63,748 bases of DNA from an uncultured Clostridium sp. (lineage in GTDB: Bacteria; Bacillota; Clostridia; Clostridiales; Clostridiaceae): assembly GCA_902785295.1 (NCBI GenBank), contig CACZYK010000024.1, positions 1-63,748 on the forward strand. Reading direction: 5' to 3'. Positions 8,391-16,849 of this stretch are shown in pieces (position 1 is the stretch's first letter; each line of letters begins with the position of its first letter). The position numbers were made by a program, and so were the translations under genes. The notes below the pieces were generated by a model. That model saw only the letters and a program-made list of their open reading frames with translations, had not been told where the DNA came from and did no database searches.

Positions 8391-10199
8391 CTATATACCT
8401 AAACATTCCTTAATATCATTTATGTTAAATTCACTACAATCTTCTAATTCTTCTTTTATTTTATCTTGTAAAATTGCTATCACTTCTACATCATTCTCTA
8501 CACTTGATTTCAAAAACTTAGGCAAATTATCTCCTATTTTTCTTTTAATCATTGTATCCTTTAAAAATACTTTTAATATATCTTCTGTCAATTGTAATAA
8601 CTTTTTATTTAAAGCTTGATTTTTAAATATACTATCCATCCAATCAATTACATTGGCATCACAGTGTATTATCTCTTTAATCTCTTCATCTACTAAAGTT
8701 AATTTTTTAAATATATATAAGAGCATTTTAAAATAACAAGTAATAAATAAAAGATTAGCTGACTTTAATTTATCATCTTTACTATGACCCATTATATTTT
8801 TTGAATAATACATTACACCATATGGAAACAAATAATATTTAGGATCTTTAGGTGTTGTCTTATCATTAAATAACTTATCATAATAATTACCTCCAGGTAC
8901 TAAATTACTTATGCTCTTAGCTTTAGCAGGCTTAAAATGAATTCCTGCTGCAAATGCTTGTACAACATCCTTCGCAAAAAATGCATTGCTAAACTTTCTA
9001 TCAAATAAATATGCATAATCCTTATTTCCTTGTTTTTTATCTTTTCTATCTATTTTATCTTTTCTTTGGATAATATAATTATAACCAAGTTTTAAAAAGT
9101 CTTTCTGTAATTGATAATGAAAATCTTCTAATGCAAAAAAATCCTTTCCTGTTACTGCTGTTTGACTATTAGTATATCTTGTTATTTTCTTTCTCTTTGT
9201 ACTATTTATATCTTCAATTATCTTTACTAAAATAGTCCCTTCTTGATTATTTCTCTCTTCTATTGTTTGATTTTTCCATAATGAATATATAGTACTTGAT
9301 GTTTGGCATCCATTCACAATTTGTGGAGTTTCTATAACCATTGATGCTCCTCCATTTTTTAATGGCTTTATTTCATCATATTTGTCACACACTATAGTTA
9401 TTCCATTATTATAAAACCAAAACTTTTTCGGGTCATCATTATATGTTTTTTCAATTTCTTTATTTACTTTATTTCTCTTTCCTAAAAAATTCCTTATATT
9501 TGAATAAAAAAGAAATTTTTCTTTTTTATTAATAAATGAAGCTAAACTTTTCAAAGATACTTCTGCTATTATTGTATTATTTTCTTTATTCTCAAAATAT
9601 CTTTCTAAAATCAATTTCATTCTTGTTCCCTGAAATTTTTTTGGAACTATGCTTCTTGATTCATCTATAAAATCTTCTATATTATTTATATCTAATATTC
9701 TTATTTTAACTCTTTTATTTGGGTTAGACTCCTTTATTGATTTTTCAACTTCTTTAACATTTCTAATTATAACTTTCCAATCATCTCCTGAAATTATATC
9801 ATTTGTAACATAATAAATATCTATGCTATCAAGTTCTAATATATGATTATATATATCCTTTAAATCATTTCTAGCATCTTTATCCACTCCATCAACTATA
9901 ATATGCTGTATCTGTGCTAAAAATCCTGATATAGCTTCCACTGAATTTGAATTTAAATATTTGGTTTGTATTATACTTATTGTATCATTTTCAATAAATG
10001 AAGCGTCTATTCCACAATCATAAGCTCCATCACATTTTAATACTCCATCAATTAAATCATGTTCCTCTATCTCTGTGTCTGACTTATCAAAAACATATGA
10101 TAATGTCCAATCTAAGAAAATCCTTCCTTTTTCAACTGAATTTAATATTTCATTTCCCATTGCTTCTTTTATCTGTTTTTCTATATAATTTCCTTCCAT
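8391..10199 (-). CDS. AIPR-family protein with N-terminal restriction-nuclease-like domain
   Basis: The 602-residue protein shows the hallmarks of the AIPR family (abortive infection phage resistance, PF10592): FYSNIRNFLG (231-240), WFYNNGITIVC (261-271) and PQIVNGCQTSSTI (292-304). Near the N-terminus D61-CGID65 ... IIQTK80 has the D-x(n)-QxK spacing of Mrr-like PD-(D/E)XK nucleases. The family was named from Lactococcus abortive-infection proteins; the mechanism is poorly known, but a nuclease role fits the motifs. It heads the PIN/GIY-YIG cluster, transcribed toward them. SD is weak (AAGGTATGGG). Confidence 0.85.
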   Translation of the reverse strand: MEGNYIEKQIKEAMGNEILNSVEKGRIFLDWTLSYVFDKSDTEIEEHDLIDGVLKCDGAYDCGIDASFIENDTISIIQTKYLNSNSVEAISGFLAQIQHIIVDGVDKDARNDLKDIYNHILELDSIDIYYVTNDIISGDDWKVIIRNVKEVEKSIKESNPNKRVKIRILDINNIEDFIDESRSIVPKKFQGTRMKLILERYFENKENNTIIAEVSLKSLASFINKKEKFLFYSNIRNFLGKRNKVNKEIEKTYNDDPKKFWFYNNGITIVCDKYDEIKPLKNGGASMVIETPQIVNGCQTSSTIYSLWKNQTIEERNNQEGTILVKIIEDINSTKRKKITRYTNSQTAVTGKDFFALEDFHYQLQKDFLKLGYNYIIQRKDKIDRKDKKQGNKDYAYLFDRKFSNAFFAKDVVQAFAAGIHFKPAKAKSISNLVPGGNYYDKLFNDKTTPKDPKYYLFPYGVMYYSKNIMGHSKDDKLKSANLLFITCYFKMLLYIFKKLTLVDEEIKEIIHCDANVIDWMDSIFKNQALNKKLLQLTEDILKVFLKDTMIKRKIGDNLPKFLKSSVENDVEVIAILQDKIKEELEDCSEFNINDIKECLGI

Positions 10200-10347
10200 T
10201 TTTTATATCCCATACCTTAAAATTATTCTAACAAAGTTATTTTACACCATTATATTATAATCCACAATGTAGTGTTTTTTACTTTTTTTATTATTTTAAA
10301 TTAAATTTCTATATATTCTTGATATCTAATTTTAGTAAAAAACGTAT

Positions 10348-10827
10348 TTACTTATGATATGGAGCATTATTAATTATTCGATATGCTCTATAAATCTGTT
10401 CAAGTAGCATAACTCTAAATAGTTGATGTGGAAATGTCATTTTTGAAAAGCATAGTTTGTAGTCTGCTCTTTTTATAACTTCTTCTGAAAGTCCTAGGCT
10501 CCCACCAATAACAAATACAATATTTGAATTGCCCATAACTCCACAGTTAGAAATAAATTTTGAAAATTCTTCTGATGTAAGGTGTTTTCCTTTTAGGTCC
10601 ATTGCCACAACATATGAATTATCTTTTATTTTTGAAAGTATTTGTTTCCCTTCTTTTTCTTTTATTTGTATCTCTTCTTTTTCTGATGCATTGTCTGGTG
10701 TTTTTTCATCTGGTAGTTCTATTATTTCTAGCTTGCAATATCTGCTTAGTCTTTTTGAGTATTCATCTATTGCCATTTTTAAATATTTCTCTTTTAGTTT
10801 TCCAACTGCAATTATGCTTATATTCAT
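10348..10827 (-). CDS. rlmH: 23S rRNA (pseudouridine1915-N3)-methyltransferase RlmH
   Basis: At 159 residues this is full length. It begins NISIIAVGKLKEKYLK and has the SPOUT trefoil-knot SAM site FVIGGSLGLSEEV (about 105-117) and the C-terminal QLFRVMLLEQIYRAYRI...PYHK that is nearly invariant in RlmH. It methylates pseudouridine 1915 in helix 69 of 23S rRNA on the assembled 70S ribosome. It lies 15 nt after the aminopropyltransferase gene in the same direction. Downstream the accessory region begins, so rlmH marks the boundary of the conserved arm. Confidence 0.97.
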   Translation of the reverse strand: MNISIIAVGKLKEKYLKMAIDEYSKRLSRYCKLEIIELPDEKTPDNASEKEEIQIKEKEGKQILSKIKDNSYVVAMDLKGKHLTSEEFSKFISNCGVMGNSNIVFVIGGSLGLSEEVIKRADYKLCFSKMTFPHQLFRVMLLEQIYRAYRIINNAPYHK

Positions 10828-10842
10828 AAAAGTCCTCCAATT

Positions 10843-12369
10843 TTATCTCCAATTTTTCTCTGCTTCTGAATAGTATGTTATTAGTTGTGGTCTTGATAGT
10901 GTATTTGTTATAAGCTTATCTTTGTCTGCTTTCTCATCTTCTGCAAAAAGGAAGATTCCTTGAATATTTTCTTCATTTAAGAATTTTGTATCTACTGAAA
11001 GCTTTATATCATCTATGTTTATTTTCTTTTTAGACACTAATTGGAATCCCCAATCTCCAAAGGATGGAACTTGTATATGATATGGTATTACATTTAATCC
11101 TTCACTTTCTAATGTTTTATTTATACACCAAAAGGCTTCCTTTGCATAGTATGGACTTGTTGATTGTATTGACATTACTCCATCTTCACTTAAGCTATTT
11201 GAACATAATCTATAAAATATGTTTGTATATAGCTTATTTAAATTTTCATCATTAGGGTCTGGAAGGTCTACTATTATTACATCATATATTGTTTTATTAT
11301 TTTCAAGATACTTATAGGCATCATCATTAACTACTTCAAGTTTTGGACTGTCTAAAGACCCTTCATTAAGCTTTACTATATCATTATTAGTTCTACATAG
11401 TTCTACCATATCCTTATCTAAATCAACCAAAGTTATTTTATTAACATCCTCATATTTTAATATTTCTCTAGCTGCTAAACCATCGCCACCTCCTAATATT
11501 AAAACATTGCTTCTTTTATTTGCTGATGACATTGGAACATGAATTAGGGCTTCATGATATCTGTATTCATCCATTGAGGAAAATTGTATATTTCCATTTA
11601 TAAATAATCTTAAATCGTCCTTATGCTTTGTAACTACTATCTTTTGATACTGTGTCTGCTCTGATAATATAATTTTATCTCTATACAATCTATTTTCAAC
11701 ATTATAAGCAATGTTTTCAGAAAATATTGCTCCAATTAGCATTATTCCTAAAGCTACAAATGATACTATTTTAAACTTTCCTATATTTTTTATATAATCT
11801 CTATAGAAAAATATTATTAATATAGAAATTATTATATTTAAAGAGCCAGTTAAAAAAGCAGTAGAGAAGTAACCTAAACTAGGTAATAAAAGAAGTGGAA
11901 AAGCTATAGAACCTATAAGTCCTCCAATGTAATCAAAGCTAAAAATACTAGAAAGTGTAACCTTAAGATTGCTTACATTATCTTCTATTATTCTTGTTAG
12001 AAGAGGTATCTCAAGTCCAACTAATGTTCCTATAAGTATTATTTCTATATACATTACAAGAGCATATGACTCCAAATATATATTAGATAAAAATAATATT
12101 ATGGAGCTTATTCCACCAACTATCCCTACTCCTATTTCAACAAACACAAACCAATCAAATAAATTATTTTTTAAAAATTTTGATATGTATGAACCTAAGC
12201 CCATAGCACACATATAAAGACCTATTGTTATTGAAAATTGTTTTATACTATCTCCAACTAAGTATGAACTTACAGAACTTATAAGCACTTCATATATCAT
12301 TGAACAACCTGATATTATAAGAGTTGTAAACATCAGCATTCTATAATTAAATTTTTTCTTTTCTTCCAT
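10843..12369 (-). CDS. Membrane-anchored polyamine aminopropyltransferase (SpeE-like)
   Basis: A 508-residue fusion. About seven hydrophobic segments fill residues 10-215. A spermidine-synthase Rossmann domain follows, with GGGDGLAAREILKY, the SAM-binding acidic strand ITLVDLDKDMVELC and the catalytic DVIIVDLPDPN segment. Soluble SpeE transfers an aminopropyl group from decarboxylated SAM to putrescine; the substrate of membrane-fused forms is uncertain. It is the last gene of a DUF4178-DUF350-SpeE set, a neighbourhood reported in comparative genomics of polyamine- and peptide-modifying systems. No speD or ATP-grasp gene lies in the window. Confidence 0.85.
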   Translation of the reverse strand: MEEKKKFNYRMLMFTTLIISGCSMIYEVLISSVSSYLVGDSIKQFSITIGLYMCAMGLGSYISKFLKNNLFDWFVFVEIGVGIVGGISSIILFLSNIYLESYALVMYIEIILIGTLVGLEIPLLTRIIEDNVSNLKVTLSSIFSFDYIGGLIGSIAFPLLLLPSLGYFSTAFLTGSLNIIISILIIFFYRDYIKNIGKFKIVSFVALGIMLIGAIFSENIAYNVENRLYRDKIILSEQTQYQKIVVTKHKDDLRLFINGNIQFSSMDEYRYHEALIHVPMSSANKRSNVLILGGGDGLAAREILKYEDVNKITLVDLDKDMVELCRTNNDIVKLNEGSLDSPKLEVVNDDAYKYLENNKTIYDVIIVDLPDPNDENLNKLYTNIFYRLCSNSLSEDGVMSIQSTSPYYAKEAFWCINKTLESEGLNVIPYHIQVPSFGDWGFQLVSKKKINIDDIKLSVDTKFLNEENIQGIFLFAEDEKADKDKLITNTLSRPQLITYYSEAEKNWR

Positions 12370-12410
12370 TTTTATTCCTTTCTTTATTGAGTTTTAAGCA
12401 AATTTAAAGA

Positions 12411-12459
12411 GGCTATCGCATAAAAATTTTTTTGTAATAATATTTCTAATGCGACAACC
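12411..12459 (-). terminator. Intercistronic hairpin between DUF350 and SpeE-like genes
   Basis: GGCTATCGCAT (12411-12421) pairs with ATGCGACAACC (12449-12459), 9 of 11 positions, with an A/T-rich loop. There is no long U-run directly after it on the reverse strand, so it may attenuate rather than stop transcription into the speE-like gene. Confidence 0.5.
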
Positions 12460-12467
12460 CCTTACTT

Positions 12468-12890
12468 TTAATATATTACTCCACTTATAACTAAAGCCAA
12501 GCCTATAAACATACCCATTACCATGATTCCAGCTGCTGGGTTTCCTTCTCCAATTTCTTTGTTTAGGTCATATTTTGTATTGAATATGTTTAATATTAAA
12601 TATCCTAATATACAAAATACTATTCCTATTATAAAATACAAAACTGTACTTCCTATTCCTTGAATAAGGCTTTGTTCTACAGCTTCCACTGCTGGTGACA
12701 TTACTGCTGACTTAAGTATTATTCCAACTGCTATTGATACCCCTGCTGTTAAATATCCAACAGAAACATTTCTTTTCTTTATTTCTGTTGGAAAGTGACA
12801 TGGTATTACTAAGTCCACCAAAAAAGTTCCTAACATCATTAATACTATTCCTAAACAAGAATAAATTGCTGTGCTTATTATATCTTCCAT
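12468..12890 (-). CDS. DUF350 membrane protein
   Basis: A 140-residue protein with four membrane segments arranged as two DUF350-type repeats: the first pair about 8-30 and 44-63, the second about 80-101 and 118-138. It has the glycine-rich motifs VGYLTAGVSIAVGI and GNPAAGIMVMGMFIGLAL. The family is of unknown biochemical function but recurs beside spermidine-synthase and DUF4178 genes and in E. coli yjfL. Here it starts 11 nt after the DUF4178 stop, so it is cotranscribed. It may scaffold the membrane aminopropyltransferase downstream (inference). Confidence 0.88.
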   Translation of the reverse strand: MEDIISTAIYSCLGIVLMMLGTFLVDLVIPCHFPTEIKKRNVSVGYLTAGVSIAVGIILKSAVMSPAVEAVEQSLIQGIGSTVLYFIIGIVFCILGYLILNIFNTKYDLNKEIGEGNPAAGIMVMGMFIGLALVISGVIY

Positions 12891-12901
12891 ATTGTCTCCC
12901 C

Positions 12902-14029
12902 CTATTTACCAGAACTTGTTCCACCACCAGATGAAGTTCTTGAATTTACACTACTTTGTCTTACACTATTTGAATATGTTTTATATTTATTATTTGAATC
13001 TGTATCTATATATCCATCGTCATAGTTATCATAACCACTTGTATATTTTTTATATCTACTACTATCACTAGAATATCCTATGGTATAGTAATGTCTTCTA
13101 AAATATCTTGCTGTTGTATTTGTAGAACGATAAGGATTATTTGTGCTTGAATATACATAACTTCTTTGACTTATTTGTGCTAAGGTTTGATTTTCTGTAT
13201 CAGTATATACAAGACAATACTCATATTTTGTCATAATTCCAACTGTTCCATCTTCAGCATTTTCTTGAATATCTTCAACGTCTCCATTTACACAATCTAT
13301 TACGCTTTTTGCTGCCTCTTCTACTGAAAGTGCTGTTGAGTAAACATCAGCTTTTTCATTATTATTTAAATCTGATGTTATTGAAGTTGTATAAGTAAAT
13401 AATCCACTTGATGATAGATAATCTGCTATTTTATCCTTATTAATAAATATTTTTGGTACTAAAAAACCAACAACTGGGAAAAGCATAAGTATTAACATAA
13501 ATGCTAAAAATCTTTTAAAAACTCCATTAGACTCTTTGTTATTAAAATTATTTATATTTCCATAGCTTGCATTATTATTTGATGATGCAACTTTTGTAAT
13601 TTCATTTTCATCTAAATAATACCCAGTTGAGTATTCTGTTTCATCTTCCCACTCTTCTATTGAAATAATATTCTCTTCTGAAATATCCTCAAATTCTCTG
13701 TACCTTACCCAATCTCCATTTTCAACATCAACATTTCCTGCAAAAGAAATAACATTTGCTTTTCCAAAATCAGCTTCTTTAAATCCTTTAGATAATATTT
13801 CACTTTCACTAAAGCCTTTTTTTGAACCAGCTTGAGTATAAATAGCATATTCTTCATAATCATTGTCAATGCTAAGCCATTTAACTTTTCTTGAACTTAA
13901 TTGTCTTATCTTATATTCTGTCCACTTAAGATTATCAGATTCATTTATAAAAACTATTAATCCTTCAACTATATAATCACTACCATCAGCTTTTATAGTA
14001 TCTCCTACATTAAAATATAAATTTCCCAT
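12902..14029 (-). CDS. DUF4178-domain protein with one membrane segment
   Basis: The N-terminal 145 residues form one DUF4178 unit (FNVGDTIKADGSDYIVEGLIVF, WTEYKI, YYLDENEITKV). A membrane helix follows at about 174-195 and then an extracytoplasmic region that ends in a low-complexity Ser/Tyr/Asn/Gly tail (about 310-375). It begins the operon DUF4178-DUF350-SpeE-like, with SD AAGGGGGAATG before ATG 14029. DUF4178 has no established activity. The tail may be a substrate for modification by the operon (inference). Confidence 0.82.
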   Translation of the reverse strand: MGNLYFNVGDTIKADGSDYIVEGLIVFINESDNLKWTEYKIRQLSSRKVKWLSIDNDYEEYAIYTQAGSKKGFSESEILSKGFKEADFGKANVISFAGNVDVENGDWVRYREFEDISEENIISIEEWEDETEYSTGYYLDENEITKVASSNNNASYGNINNFNNKESNGVFKRFLAFMLILMLFPVVGFLVPKIFINKDKIADYLSSSGLFTYTTSITSDLNNNEKADVYSTALSVEEAAKSVIDCVNGDVEDIQENAEDGTVGIMTKYEYCLVYTDTENQTLAQISQRSYVYSSTNNPYRSTNTTARYFRRHYYTIGYSSDSSRYKKYTSGYDNYDDGYIDTDSNNKYKTYSNSVRQSSVNSRTSSGGGTSSGK

Positions 14030-14049
14030 AACATTCCCCCTTAAAAACA

Positions 14050-14090
14050 GGGCTGTCCTTAATATATATAAAGTTGTATTTAGACATCCC
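14050..14090 (-). terminator. Hairpin terminator after hsp20 gene
   Basis: GGGCTGTCC (14050-14058) and AGACATCCC (14082-14090) pair at 7 of 9 positions, followed on the reverse strand by TGTTTTTA. Confidence 0.5.
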
Positions 14091-14098
14091 TTTAAGAC

Positions 14099-14587
14099 TT
14101 ATTCCTCTCTATAATCATCTACATCTATAATTACAGAATTATCACTTAAACCTTCTATCTTTTTTATCTTTGGCAATGTTAACAAAAGTAAATTATCATC
14201 AAAAGAAGCCTTCATTTTTGTTACATCCACTTCTTCTATATAAAAGTTTTTCACCCAATCGCCAGAACCTTTTATAACTGTAACAATGGTATTACTTTCA
14301 TTAGAATATACCTTTTTTCTTTTTATTGTAAGTATAGCCTTGTTTTTCTCAAAATCAATGCTTATATCTTTAGGAGTAAGACCTGGAAGATAACCTTTTA
14401 TTAAGTAATAATCCCCAAAATCCTTAAGCTCTACATCATAATCATCTTCCTTAAGAATTTCTTCTGTTAAATTATTTACAATATCACTTGATAATAATTG
14501 GTCAACCATATTTCCTAGGAAATTATCACTAAATAAGCTATCAAAAAAATTTCCACTATTTCTATTATTGTTGTTAAAAGGAAACAT
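14099..14587 (-). CDS. Hsp20/alpha-crystallin small heat-shock protein
   Basis: At 162 residues it has a typical small heat-shock protein layout: a variable N-terminus rich in Asn and Phe, then the alpha-crystallin domain (about 50-150) with YYLIKGYLPGLTPKDISIDF, the KAILTIKRKK strand and the A-x-x-x-n-L motif variant ASFDDNLLLLTLPKI. It holds unfolding proteins as an ATP-independent chaperone. It is close to clostridial Hsp18. No CIRCE inverted repeat is visible upstream. It is transcribed as a single gene with a terminator behind it. Confidence 0.93.
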   Translation of the reverse strand: MFPFNNNNRNSGNFFDSLFSDNFLGNMVDQLLSSDIVNNLTEEILKEDDYDVELKDFGDYYLIKGYLPGLTPKDISIDFEKNKAILTIKRKKVYSNESNTIVTVIKGSGDWVKNFYIEEVDVTKMKASFDDNLLLLTLPKIKKIEGLSDNSVIIDVDDYREE

Positions 14588-14658
14588 ATATACACCCTTT
14601 AAATAAGATTTTATAGTATATATGTATTAATTTCTTTTATTTTTGATACTAAACAATA

Positions 14659-15300
14659 TTAATAGCCTATCTCTTTGTTTAAAAATATAACATGAATTCT
14701 ATCTTTTCTTCCTTGCTTTCTTATTAAAGTATATTCATTACATATTCTTTCTTTGCTATCGCAGTCCATACAAATACCTGTCTTTGCACAAGGAGTTTGT
14801 CTATTTAATCTTTTTGCATTTATAGGTGCACTTGTCTTTCTGTTTCTATTTATAGCTTCTTCAACATCTTCTACAATCTTATTTACTCCACATATTACAA
14901 TAACCTTTTCTGGTCCATATAACATAGCTGCAACACGATTTCCATTTCCATCAACATTATATAATTCTCCATCTTCAGTTACAGCATTGCTACTTGTAAA
15001 ATATGCATCTGAGAAGAATGCACTTTTATAAATATTAACTATTTCTTCTCCAGTTAATCCTTCTTTGTTTCTATCTAAGAAATCATATCTTCCACTTCTT
15101 AAATGCTCCATTACTCCAGTTTCAAATAAGCTCATAGAGCCACCACAAGTTACTTTAGAACCTTCTGGTACTAATTCTTCTATCTTTGATATTAATTCTT
15201 TCTCATCCTTTACAAGATAACCATTCATATTATTAGATTCTAAAGCTTTTATAGTTCTTAGTATCTTTTGTTCATTTGCCCATTCTACGTTCTTATCCAT
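14659..15300 (-). CDS. LUD-domain (LutC/DUF162) protein
   Basis: The 213-residue protein matches the lactate-utilisation LUD fold: GSKVTCGGSMSLFETGVMEHLRSG (about 47-70), SSNAVTEDGELYNVDGNGNRVAAMLYGPEKVIVICG (about 103-138) and a C-terminal cysteine set CAKTGICMDCDSKERIC that may bind metal. It is the stand-alone clostridial form (YkgG-like), not part of a lutABC operon here, so its substrate is unknown. SD before ATG 15300 is GGTGAAA. Single gene. Confidence 0.88.
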   Translation of the reverse strand: MDKNVEWANEQKILRTIKALESNNMNGYLVKDEKELISKIEELVPEGSKVTCGGSMSLFETGVMEHLRSGRYDFLDRNKEGLTGEEIVNIYKSAFFSDAYFTSSNAVTEDGELYNVDGNGNRVAAMLYGPEKVIVICGVNKIVEDVEEAINRNRKTSAPINAKRLNRQTPCAKTGICMDCDSKERICNEYTLIRKQGRKDRIHVIFLNKEIGY

Positions 15301-15412
15301 ATTTTCACCCCATTTTTATAATACTTATTCTGCTCTAAGAAAAATAAATCTCTAGACTTATTTTTCTTATTAACTTATAATTAAAAAGACATATAATTTC
15401 CTATTTAATAAA

Positions 15413-15437
15413 AGAACTCACTTTAAAGGTGAGTTCT
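15413..15437 (-). terminator. Terminator after SEC-C protein gene
   Basis: AGAACTCAC (reverse strand) pairs perfectly with GTGAGTTCT around a CTTTAAA loop and is followed by TTTTATT. Confidence 0.8.
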
Positions 15438-15451
15438 AATTTTAAATAATA

Positions 15452-15955
15452 TTATTTATTTCTTCCACAGCACTTTTTATATTTCTTACCACTTCCACAA
15501 GGACAAGGATCATTTCTTCCTATCTTGTTTTCATTTCTAACTATCTTAGATTCTCTATATTCTTTCTTAATAGTTTCTCTTTTTTCTTCTGAGAAGATAC
15601 CATCCCATTGTGGTAAATTATATAAATAATCAGCTTTTGCATCAAGCATATTAAAATATAATTTTTCTAAATTAATATCAAATACTAATTCTGAATCTTC
15701 TTGTAAAGTTTCCAACTCATAAGGATTATTTAAACTATCATTTATTCCATCAATAAATCCCATAATAAATTCAACAGTTGTTCCTTGTTCTTCTGCTAAT
15801 TGCTTTATTGTAGTTTTCTTGATTTCCTTATGTTTTGCTAATAATTCTTTATATATGTTTGTTTCTATTTTAGAATATTCTCTCCAAAATGCTGCTTCAC
15901 CTTTTGTCTTGACATAGTCTACTACCATGTCTGTCCAATTATCATATAAACTCAT
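15452..15955 (-). CDS. SEC-C zinc-binding motif protein
   Basis: The 167-residue product ends in a complete SEC-C motif ([20 protein letters not shown], about 145-164), the zinc-binding tail also found at the end of SecA. The N-terminal 140 residues are helical and of unknown function. Many Clostridia carry this stand-alone family. A role in protein export or ribosome contact is suggested by the motif but unproven. Monocistronic: terminator behind, about 100 nt gap ahead. Confidence 0.88.
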   Translation of the reverse strand: MSLYDNWTDMVVDYVKTKGEAAFWREYSKIETNIYKELLAKHKEIKKTTIKQLAEEQGTTVEFIMGFIDGINDSLNNPYELETLQEDSELVFDINLEKLYFNMLDAKADYLYNLPQWDGIFSEEKRETIKKEYRESKIVRNENKIGRNDPCPCGSGKKYKKCCGRNK

Positions 15956-16057
15956 TTTTCTCTCCTCTTTCTCTTATAGTTATTCACCTATTCATACAAA
16001 GTATAACAATTTGTTAACGATTTTTCAATAAAATTATTTACTTAAATTTACTTTTAC

Positions 16058-16849
16058 TTAAAATTCTATATATCCACTTGGATTATCTCTTTTAGCCATA
16101 GAAAGTATTATATCCTTGCCTTGCACAATTCCTTTTTCCTCTATTGCACTTAATGCTGTTTGAAATGCTAAATCTGGATTATTATTTGTTTTGCTTAAAT
16201 GCCCTAGCATTATCCTTTTTCCTGTTCCACATTTAACAATATTAGTAATAGCCTTTCCACAATCTTCATTTGAAAGATGACCTATTTCACTTAAAATTCT
16301 ACACTTTAAAGGATATGGATATGGACCATACTTAAGCATATTTACATCATGATTACTTTCTAATAAAATAACATCTGATTCTTTTATATTGTCATAAATT
16401 TCCCTTGTAAATACGCCAAAATCAGTAGCTATACTAACTTTTTTATTCTTATTTGTGATAGTATAACCAACTGGTGCTATGGCATCATGTGGGGTGACAA
16501 AAGATTTAACATCTAAATCTCCAATATGTACCACACTTCTTCTATCCATAATTTTTATATTATGCTCTTTAATTTTTCCTAAAGAAGATTCCATAGCACT
16601 CCATGTTTTATCATTAGCATAAATTGGGATATCATACTTACGCGATAATATCCCAACTCCTTTTATATGGTCACTATGTTCATGAGTAATAAATATTCCA
16701 TCTATGCTTGAAGGATTCTTATCTATAGACTTTAACGCTTCATCTATCCTTTTTCCTGGTAGACCTGCATCTATAAGTATGTTAGTTTTCCCTGATGATA
16801 CAAATATACTGTTTCCACTACTTCCACTATACAATGAGCAAAATATCAT
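16058..16849 (-). CDS. MBL-fold metallohydrolase, YycJ/WalJ-like
   Basis: A 263-residue metallo-beta-lactamase fold protein. The metal site is THEHSDHIKG (about 54-63), VTPHDA (about 117-122), a D in IATDFGV (about 139-145) and ESNHD (about 163-167), with a C-terminal LGHLS histidine. In B. subtilis walJ sits with the walRK operon and is proposed to act as a nuclease linked to replication. Here it follows murA directly: the murA tail GGAGGTGAG supplies its Shine-Dalgarno and murA stops 1 nt before its ATG, so the two are translationally coupled. Confidence 0.9.
   Translation of the reverse strand: MIFCSLYSGSSGNSIFVSSGKTNILIDAGLPGKRIDEALKSIDKNPSSIDGIFITHEHSDHIKGVGILSRKYDIPIYANDKTWSAMESSLGKIKEHNIKIMDRRSVVHIGDLDVKSFVTPHDAIAPVGYTITNKNKKVSIATDFGVFTREIYDNIKESDVILLESNHDVNMLKYGPYPYPLKCRILSEIGHLSNEDCGKAITNIVKCGTGKRIMLGHLSKTNNNPDLAFQTALSAIEEKGIVQGKDIILSMAKRDNPSGYIEF

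Noticed and set aside
185-10199. Prophage or integrative element
   Set aside because: No integrase, structural, replication or att-site sequences were found in the island.
12712-13071. Extra frames overlapping DUF350 and DUF4178 genes on both strands
   Set aside because: They arise from base composition; the DUF350 and DUF4178 frames explain the region.
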